Assembly: GCA_947683625.1 (NCBI GenBank)
Contig: CANTUR010000009.1
Location: forward strand, 4,477,501 to 4,541,500
Origin: Mallotus nudiflorus
Lineage: Eukaryota; Streptophyta; Magnoliopsida; Malpighiales; Euphorbiaceae
Direction of reading: 5' to 3'
Length of the DNA: 64,000 nt
In this document: one piece after another, positions 55,264-64,000 of the stretch
Layout of the letters: each line of letters begins with the position of its first letter
Numbering within the stretch: the first letter of the stretch is position 1
Notes under the pieces: model-generated
The model's database searches: none
What the model saw: only the letters and a program-made list of their open reading frames with translations
What the model was told of the DNA's origin: nothing
Program-made: the position numbers and the translations under genes

Positions 55264-55813
55264 AATTACAATGTGCTTTAAAGTAGAAATATTAATTTTA
55301 TACTCTAATTTGGGGTGTAATCAATTTTACCTTCTACAAGGAGAATGTGGGGAATAATTTTCTTCAATTCTCTTCCCCTTCTATCAACTTTTTGGGTGCA
55401 TTTGGATCAACGTTAAAGGAGGGTAAATGTTGCTCTATAATGCATTAACCCCTTTAACCATGTTTAGCAAACTTTAGAGTATTAAAGTTAACCTTTAACC
55501 CCTTTAAAGTTAATATCATTTAAGTGTATTTTTGTTAGCCTAATTGGAAGTAGGGTAAAGGCCTGTAAAAATTTTTATTGAAAATATAAATTTTTATTTT
55601 CTGTCATTTTTATGTATTTATAAATTATTCAACTTCTCATTTTTCTATATTAATAAAATACAAATCAAATTTATAAAAAAGTATAATCAATTTATTTTTT
55701 TTGTGGTGGTTTTATTATTTTTATTTTTTACTTATAATTTTACTCTTGTCAATGCCACTTGTTTATAGTTTTTTATTTTTAAATTTCCATGCCAATTCTT
55801 ATGAGAATGTAAA
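55264..55813. other. AT-rich stretch, nothing recognised
   Basis: Contains repeated TTAACCCCTTTAA/TTAAAGTTAA words near 55440-55530, no gene. Confidence 0.5.
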
Positions 55814-57775
55814 TGTAATAACCCATAATTTATTTACATAAATAAAGATATATTGTTGTTGTTGTTGTCGAGTTATTGTTTAGTTGTTATTGTTGTTGTT
55901 GGATTGTTGTTTTGTTATTGGGTCGTTATCAAGTTATTGTTGGATCGTTGTGTGGTGTTAACTCATCTAGTTGCTGGCAATTTTTTTAGACACTAAAGTG
56001 GAAGGACTAAATGGACATTTCATAGAAAATTTAGGGACCAAAGTGATAATTTTCCAATTCATTTTTGGTTATATAGTTGGTAGTTGCAAAATTCACTTTA
56101 AGTCTTTAAACTCACTCATTTAACACCATAACAATTGTTACCTTCTCCACTTCCATTCATGGGACAAACAACCTTTAATCGTTATGAAATTTTAACCATA
56201 GACATTTTTCAACATCTTTAACATGTTGGTGGCTTTAGTTTTATGAGATTTAACATGGTTTTGTTCAATTTTAGCTTAAAAGTTTTGCTCACTTACTTTC
56301 GACGTTCGATCTCCATCTTTGGCAACTTTTAGCCACTATGATCACTACCGGGAAGTTTCTCTTACCGTTAGGAATCCTTTGACACCAATCACGTGTCTAG
56401 CTGTTGTCGTTAAACTTCGTTGGAGTTTGATTAGTAAATAGTATAAATTATGAGTATCAATTTTTTGTAACTGTAGCTAAGTCTAATTTCTTATGGATTT
56501 TAAGATAACAATTACAAAAGAGTCTTAGTGGACATTATTCTATTTCCGTTTAAATTAATTTAACTCATCAGCAATATTTCTTAAGCCTTAAAATTAATCA
56601 TTTATAGTGTTTTCAAATTTATTTTGATAATTCCTTGATTTTTATAATTTTCTAAAATTTTTAGGAATTTATTTATTAAATAAAGATTATTTATTATAGA
56701 GAGATCTGAAGTGGAAGTCATAGAGTTTGGGCAGCCAAGGATATGTCTATCAGCACAGTCTAACTATAAGTTAATTTTATAAAATATCTGTTGAAGAAAT
56801 TGCATACAGTGTGGATAATTAATGTGTGAAAATTAAAGTTTTTGTATAATGACATAACTATTGTTATTGAAATTTTATTATTATGCATGAGTTAAATAAA
56901 TTACATGATTTTAATTATTTTAGTGTCGTTAAGTCTTTGAAAGAATGTTTTAATTTTTTTTATGTTATTTTATTTATTTTATAATATAAACATGTTTTAG
57001 AGGATTGGTAGAATGTGCTACTCGGTGGGTGTCACCAAGACCACATGTACACGAGTTTGATCTTGGGGAAGGGTACGAGTTAGTATTTAGCTTAGTTGAG
57101 CTTAATTTCTTGGGTAGTATATGTATTGGGCTCAATGGAGCTTGTTTTCTTAGGCAGTATTGTGAATTGGAGCTTAGTGGAGTTTGTCTTTTTAGACCAG
57201 AATTGAGATGTAACTCAGTTAAGCTTATTCTCTTGGGACAACGATATTATGGACTAAGTAACTCGACTATGGCTGTAATTTGGTTGAATATGATCTCTCG
57301 AGGCGACAGTCATTTGGATTTAAGAAAGCCATAAGGCTAGTAAATTTGATGTTTATAGTTCTACCATAAATTCCTATTAAAGGTTTTATTTTATTATTTT
57401 AATACTATTTTTGTATAAGATATTTCTATAGTAAAGAGATTTTTATCAATTTTGAAATTATGTTAGAAAGTATATTTTTATAATTTTTAGAAAAGTAGAG
57501 GAATTTTAAATATTTATTTATTTAATGATTTTAATAGTTTTAAAAATGTATTTAAAAGAAACCAACATGTAATTTACAACATTAATTCACTCAATGAGAT
57601 TTGATTCCCTTCAATTAATTTTTTAGGAATTTTAGAGCCAAAGTCTAGTCATTTTCTACTACGCTAGATTTGTTCTTTCCCAGCTATATTATGTAAGTCC
57701 CGTTGATGTTTGTTATTCTATACTTGTACTCTAGACATCGCAATAGTAGTTCAAAGATTGAATAAAGTGTATTTG
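55814..57775 (+). mobile_element. Very old Tekay-family LTR relic
   Basis: It starts TGTAATAACCCATAATTT, like the family LTR start. Later blocks match in order: AGAATGTGCTACTCGGTGGG (57010, stem-loop block), several GAGCTTA...TCTTGGG words (57060-57240, twin hairpin block), AATTCACTCAATGAGATTTGATTCCC (57583) and CTAGACATCGCAATAGTAG (57731). The conserved LTR end (GGGTCGTGACA) was not found, so the right edge is approximate. A TTG-rich run at 55855-55960 occupies the simple-repeat position. Confidence 0.65.
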
Positions 57776-59714
57776 TGATTTAATTGGTTTAATATGGATA
57801 TGCATAATATTATGACAATATAATATGATGAACATATGTTTGGTGTTGATTATTGTATGTGATGAGGTAGTGGTGATTAAAGAATATTTTTGGGAGTGTA
57901 TTTCTATCTTTTATAGGTTTTGGTTTTGACTTGGTACTATTGCATTTTAAATCCGCAAGCATATGATTACGGTTGCAGTAGAAAGATATCATTCTATCAA
58001 GGACTGTATATTGATTACTAACAATTTTACCTATGATGTCAGCTAGTAAATTGAATAATTTAGCAAGATTTAAAATATAAATAGCAAAAACTTAAATTAA
58101 AAGTAAAATAATTTTTTTGTAAACACAGAGCCTAGGTTTATTTTCACTACTCTAATTCGATCATGAACACATTATTAAGCAAAAATCTTGAATTTAGTTA
58201 AGGGTATTTACTCTAAATACTTAAAGACTCTCTTAAGTTCAATTAAGCATGCAATGATTAAAATCTAATTACTCTCACGATTAATAATTTAATCCAAGCT
58301 CATTAAGATTTTTAGTAATTAATTTATCACCGTAATCTACTGTGGTGACTCCTTGAAGAGCTCACCTACTCTCATGGCCAAGTGATCTACATTCTAAGTG
58401 TCTTAAGCTAATGAATTCCCCTAACTCTCGTTGGTGAATTCATCCATAAACATGCAATCAAATAGGTTTAGAATGATAACAAGATAAATATTGCAATACA
58501 AAGAATTAACTAAAATTCAAATCAAATATAAAAAATTTATGTTCAAATCATATCATGGAATAACTACTCCTAACTAAGACTTTGAAAGAAAACTTAGCCA
58601 CATATGGCTATGATGAAATCCATAATCACAATCAAGAAAACAAGAAGATGAAAACATAAAATAAAATAAAATAAGCTCTTTGTCTTTATTGATTTCTATC
58701 TAGCTGCCTCCTTATCTCTATGACTCCTCTCCCCTCTCAAAAAGGTATTTGTTCCTTATATAGTGCTAGGGTACAAAAAGAATCCTCTTTGATTTCTAAT
58801 TCCTTATTATTTTCAAAATAGGAAATTTCTGCCTTCGTGACACAATTTTGAAGCACGACCGTGCTTCATTCAAATAAATCTGCAAATTTACTCAACACAC
58901 AACACGACTTCCAACATAGGCAAATTCATTAGCCGTGCATCATTTTGGGTCAGAATTCTTCACTCACACAGCATGTGCATGTCGTGACATTGCTATATTA
59001 ATATTTAAGTGTAGTTGGCTTCTTTATAGCTCATGCATGACTTGGACATGTCTTGGATATGACTTTCCTTATTTGTTTCTTCATCACAAGGCATATGCAT
59101 ACCATGCTATATAAAAACATACCAACTCCTTTTATATTCTTAAGGCCCATACTAAACATAAAACACAAAAACTAATTGAAAATTAAATAAAACTTCTCAA
59201 ATACACAATAAATAATAAGAATCCTAATTGAATACTAACTCAAAAAATCTCCTAATTAACCCTAAAAATTACTTAAATTAATTTATTCCTTATTTAAAAC
59301 TTTTTAAAATTCAACTCTAAGACACGTGAATAATGAATATATCAGGTATAAAGGAAACCCTATTATATTATCTTTAGAAATTTTAAAGTTAGTATTTTTT
59401 TTAAAGTGGAAAATTCTTAAAGGCTTACTAAGGTTTCAAAAGCTTCATGATTTCTCATTCCTTAGTGTTAGTCATGTGCCCTTGAGTTTGGATCATGATT
59501 GTAAGCAATCAATTTCAGGATGCATTGATATCCAAATGCGACAAAGGATCCGATGATGATAATTCGTTATAAATAGGTCTTTAGAATTTTGAACTTCGAA
59601 TTTCAAGGTTAAATTACAAGGTTTTAGAGGACTTAATTACAAAATCTTTAGTTTCTTTTGTGGGTCAATCTGAAAATAAAAAAAATTAGAAAATAGGGGC
59701 TAGAGTGTAAATTC
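57776..59714. other. No gene recognised
   Basis: AT-rich. 58000-59100 has more complex sequence with phrases that could belong to an LTR or leader of an unknown element, but I found no paired copy, terminal repeats or coding region. Confidence 0.4.
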
Positions 59715-59870
59715 CTAATCAGAATTATGCAATTCTGATTGGAATTGCATATTGTCGATCGGAAATATGTAATTTCAGCAATTACACATTTCTAATATGA
59801 AATATGGAATTCTAATCAAAATTCCACATTTCTGATCAGAAATGCATGATTTTGGTTGGAATTACACACA
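59715..59870. repeat. 20-bp degenerate tandem repeat, about 8 units
   Basis: Units resemble CTGATCRGAAATGYATAATT. They start at 59715, 59735, 59755, 59775 (short, 16 bp), 59791, 59811, 59831 and 59851. Unit-to-unit identity is moderate, so it is old or under loose constraint. Confidence 0.75.
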
Positions 59871-62544
59871 TTATATCAGACTCTGTAGTCCAATTTTTAA
59901 ATTTTTAAAAATATTTTTCTAAATTCTTATTAGTCTAAAATTAATTAAATAAAAAATGGAAAGATAAATGTTAGTTTAAGTGATAATTTGACATTTATCT
60001 TTATTATTTTTTAACATACAGAAACCTTTTATCCCATGATTTTTAGAGATAAATCCAGAGGAAAATATTCTTTCCTATTAACAACCTATAGGGATTTCAA
60101 TTTAAAAAAGGAAGGAAGTTTTTACAAAAGGGGAGAGGCTTTTACGTAGAAAAACTCAAGGAGACTTTAGAGAAAAAAAAACACACATAAAGCTTTTGGA
60201 AAGAAAAATTTTCTTTTACATTCTTTAAAAAACAAAATGTAGTGAGCCTTGAAAAGAGACAAGAAATTCTATCGATTCTATTCTAAACGATGATTAAATC
60301 CCACTATGAGGAGAAATCAAACAACATCTACATCACATCTCTCTCTTCCTTTTTTAGTTCTTTGTTTTAATTTTATTTAATTTGTTTTATTTATTTGTTC
60401 TTTTCTAGTCATTTTTGTTTCTTTTGTTTTTCTTGTGTTTTGGCTATGGTGATGAGCATTATGGTGGAGATGAGATCGAACAAAAAATAAATGAAGCTCC
60501 ATATAATGCCATGGATTTAGACATGTAGTTATTTCTTGTAGAATTTAGGTTTATTTAATTTTTATTATTATGTGTTATTTTTCTTATGTACTATGTTCAT
60601 TTGTTTTGTTTTGTTGGGCTTGTATTTAATTTTTATTTTAGTTCATGTAGGTTGTAATAGCCTCAATAGTGGGAAAAATAGTGAAACCATTTAATTTTTG
60701 TATTTTAAAATGATTAGTAAATTAAGGTTCACCTGGTAAATGTTAATTAAAATTAATGAGGTAGTAGATTAATTAAGTGGCATGTAATTGAATTAGGGTT
60801 TAGAAATCACAGTGTGAGTGTTTATTTGTTTGTTTGCTTGTTTTAGTTTTTTTATTGTTTCTATTTTGGGCCTCAAGTCTGCGTTTAGGTTTAACTCACC
60901 ATTAATAGGCCCTTTTAAAATTGATATTTAGGTAAATTAAATATAGGCCCATTTAGGATGATTTAGACATAGGCTCATTTTAGTATAATTAAAATTAATT
61001 TAGACCTAGCTTAACCCATTTAATTAAGCCCATTTAAAATAAATATACTTAAAATCACTTTATTTAATTAAAATAAAATAGGCATAGGTTCACTAATCCA
61101 TTTTAATCCATTCCAAATCAATTGCCCATAAAATCAAATAGACTTAGGCCCACTTTCTGAAAAATAAGTAGACTTAGATACATTAATTAACCTAAAATAT
61201 AAGCCAATCTATAGTTTTAATTCGCTTTGTAAAAATGTAGACTTAGCTCACCTTAAACAAAATTAATGTATACTAAATTACTTTTGGGGGTGTTGCGCTA
61301 TATGGATGCATTGTTATGTACTCTTTCATGACTAATTGTCTTGGAGTTAGAAGGATACTAAATTAGGATTTAAATGATATTGTATGTAAATAGGGAATAA
61401 TTTAATAATTAATAAGGTAATTCTAAATGAACACAAGACTAAGAGAAGTCAGTATTCCGTATTCAGAATCCTTAGTTGTGGTGCTAACTTTCTTTTAGAG
61501 AATCGAGTTACCACCACCTTCAATTTGTCTCAATTATTACCCTAGGTAGCAACTCCATCATCTCCATGCTATGTCTTTGTGATATAGTAGTGTGTTCCCT
61601 AGAGCCCTGAGCTCAAACAGTTCTGCAGTTGCTAAAATTTTGGATGTGCGCTAAACCTTATCGTCTACAATAACAATAAATAAATTAATCTTATTAATAC
61701 TTGTTAAATATTATTTTCACCGTTTGAATTCAATTAATGAAAAAATATTGTCAAATAATTAGTATACGTATCTTATGACTAGTTATATATTAATTGTTAT
61801 AGCAATTTTATTTTTTTATTTTATTCTTTATTAATTATATTATCTAAAATCTATATATTTTTATGTGTAGGAATGTATAGATATATATTATGTAGCTTAT
61901 CTACATGAAATTTTTTTATGGGAATATGTTTTATTTTATTCTTAGTTTTAGGTAAATTATCAATTAAATCTTACTTTAAAAGTCATTTCTATTTACTTCT
62001 TCAATATTATAAATTGTGTCAATTCTATCCAATTTTATTTGAACTTCTAAAAATTACTTTTAGATCCCTAAAAAATAAATTTGATAGTTATTCAATTTTT
62101 TTTTTCCTTTTTTAGTAAATATAAAATTTGAAAAATGTTTTCAATTTTTAATTTTACCATTTTTGAAAGAAATCTAAAATTATAATTTTTTTCATAAAAT
62201 TTTAACTTTTATGCATCAATTAAAAATAATAAGAAATAATAAAAATAAATTAATTATTCACTTTTAAATATTACTATAAATAATAAATATATTCACTTTT
62301 AATTATTCACCTACTTCTAATACTTTTTTTTTAGTTTGACCTCTGTTAGAAAAATTTTTACATAATGTGGTTGAAAGTTGTGATATAAATTTTAAAATAG
62401 TTAAAATTTAAGAATTTTTAGTAAAAAATTAAAAAAATTATGAAATTATTTTTTAAAAAAATAAAATTGGCAATCATAGCATCATAGGTGCATTTGGGCA
62501 TCTTAAGTAAGTTGGCACCTATTTAGCGCACACATCACATGCTA
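59871..62544. other. No gene recognised
   Basis: AT-rich. Between 60880 and 61260 the word TAGACTTAGGCCCA and variants recur about seven times at irregular spacing. 61280-61680 has balanced composition but no ORF that I can name. Confidence 0.45.
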
Positions 62545-64000
62545 ATAATCGACCTTATTATTAATAAAAGGATAAAGAACAAGAAGGTTTACAGACAACC
62601 CAACGGAGGGCAAAAGTAAAAGAAACAAAAGCTCAACAAAATCTGTAAGATTTCGGGCTAAGGGCATCATTAAGCATTGAATCTTGACTGGAAGCGCGAT
62701 AGCTATGCTAGCATTGAGGAGATTGAAGAGAAAGTTCTATGGAAGCAAATTTATCAGCAACTTTGTTTCCATCTCTAAAGATATGGCTAACATGAAACTG
62801 AATATTGCCCAAGTGATTAATACACTCCTGCTATGAAGCTCTAATAAGCCATGGGATAGCAATAGACATGATCCGAAGAAGATGAATTACATAAGCCAAG
62901 TCAGATTCAATCCGTATAGGAGAAAGCTGCATTTAAAATTCCTTAGTGACAGCAAAGCACACTGTCAAAATTTCTTCTTTGAATGCAAACTTAATTCCCA
63001 ATGGAACAACAAGAAAAGATAAGGCCCAACCTCTGTTGTCTCGTAAAATTCCACAAGTTGCAACTACACTAGGGAACTAAGAGCAACACTATTGCAATTA
63101 ATTTTGATCTTGATGCTGGAAGATAATGACACCAGACATCACGACTCCAAGCAACCTTAGGCCTTTCAACTCTGAGGTAATTATAAGCTTCTTTACAAGT
63201 AAGAGAACTTGAAGAAGAGAAACGGCAAACAAAGCAGTCTGTGTCTGAGGAAAAAATACTACTCTCAATATCAGTTGTAATTTTAGGGTAAGAGTTACGA
63301 AAGGAGAGAGGAATACGCCAGGAACCCTCATAAAAAACCTCTGAAATGGTAGCATGCATTATTTTTAAATGAGAGGTAGGAATATGCACAACATCAACAA
63401 TGCAATATCTAAGCCAATTATTAAACCAAAAGCTAAGTTTGGACTTAGCATTAACCACCCATTGACAGTAATCTTGAAGCTCTAAGTAACAAGCTTTGAT
63501 AGAAGACCAAATGGAAGAAGAGATTAAAGCTACCAGAGGTTTTCTAAAAGATTTGGAAAAAAGACTACGTAAGAAAGAGAAGACAAAGCTGTTTTCTAAT
63601 ACAATCCTCCAAGTAAACTTACTTAAAAGAGCTTGATTCAACCATTGAAGTTTCTTCAAACTGAGACCCCCCTCATCAATGGGGAACAATATTGGCTCCA
63701 ATTAATCGTGACAACTTTCTTGCATTTGACATCTCCTGTCCAAAGAAAATTTCTAATGGACTTCTCCATGAATTTAAGTAAATGCGAAGGCCACTTAGAG
63801 ATCATAAAAGAATGGAGAAAAGAACTATATATCACAGAGTTTATAAGAGCAAGCCAACTCTCCATTGACAAGGTACTTCCCTTCCACTTATCAAAATTTG
63901 AAAGTATTCTATCAATTAGACCTTGTAACCACATACATCTTAGAGCACCAAGAAAAAGAGGGACACCAAGGTAAGTTAATAGAAGTGATCCTCACTGAAA
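62545..64000 (-). pseudogene. LINE (L1-type) ORF2 3' part: RT end, zf-RVT, RNase H; truncated by the window edge
   Basis: Read leftwards from the window end: the RT C-terminal part (YLGVPLFLGALR, then DRILSNFDKWKGSTLSMESWLALINSVI, 63934-63656), the region LSKFTWRIVLEN, and a zf-RVT-like stretch (CKEAYNYLRVERPKVAWSRDVW, about 63200-63110). An RNase H-like end follows at 63060-62700 (IRIESDLAYVIHLL, then HIFRDGNKVADKFA). Stops and frame changes occur, for example near 63660 and 62937, so it is dead. The order RT, zf-RVT, RNase H is that of plant L1 LINEs. A TTTTATTAATAATAAGG-type 3' end (minus) lies near 62550-62575, with no clear poly(A). The start lies beyond position 64000. Confidence 0.88.

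Noticed and set aside
60655..60700. TGTAATAGCC as another Tekay LTR start
   Set aside because: It resembles the LTR start, but none of the family's internal blocks follow within the expected distance.

Overview
This window is plant nuclear DNA, almost certainly from a dicot, and it is very AT-rich and packed with transposable elements. The plant assignment rests on Tekay, Tat and SIRE type LTR retrotransposons with tRNA-Met primer sites, a CACTA transposon, a plant L1-type LINE with an RNase H domain, and an F-box gene relic. The species cannot be read from the sequence. I see no intact host gene. The only host-like gene is a broken F-box gene at the left edge, and one exon-sized piece inside the CACTA element resembles a plant K+ efflux antiporter.

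Layout: (1) 20-1116, F-box pseudogene on the minus strand. (2) Nest A, about 1.8-27.7 kb. An old minus-strand Tekay-family LTR (1833-5018, 8489-8998, 27464-27708) was invaded twice: by a solo LTR of its own family (5019-8483, target duplication CACAT) and by a minus-strand Tat-lineage Ty3/gypsy element (9004-27458, target duplication ATACT). The Tat element lost its gag end and was then invaded by a full-length Tekay chromovirus (15670-27181, target duplication AAAAG). (3) A Mutator-like MITE at 28393-28857. (4) Nest B, 29.0-49.1 kb, is four levels deep: a minus-strand copia-type solo LTR (29045-49125, TGCAA) holds a CACTA transposon (29818-48754), which holds a SIRE-type copia element (35609-48051), which holds a Tekay solo LTR (37111-40485, TATAA). 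(5) 49-55 kb holds a SINE-like piece and three inverted-repeat MITEs, one of which contains another Tekay solo LTR (51787-55032, TAGTC). (6) 55.8-57.8 kb holds a very old Tekay-family LTR relic. (7) 57.8-62.5 kb is mostly featureless, with a 20-bp degenerate tandem repeat. (8) 62.5-64 kb is the 3' end of a minus-strand LINE that runs off the window.

Six insertions of one long-LTR (about 3.3 kb) Tekay family dominate the window: one full-length copy, three solo LTRs with perfect 5-bp target duplications, and two relics. Comparing them by eye shows conserved blocks in the LTR: splice-like signals, several stem-loops (some with apparent compensatory changes) and a simple-repeat hotspot. These blocks, plus a spliced-looking ORF with its own TATA box running opposite to pol in the Tat element, are the most interesting signals. 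I did not find a clearly new biological system. Every coding region is damaged by stops, frameshifts or lost catalytic residues.
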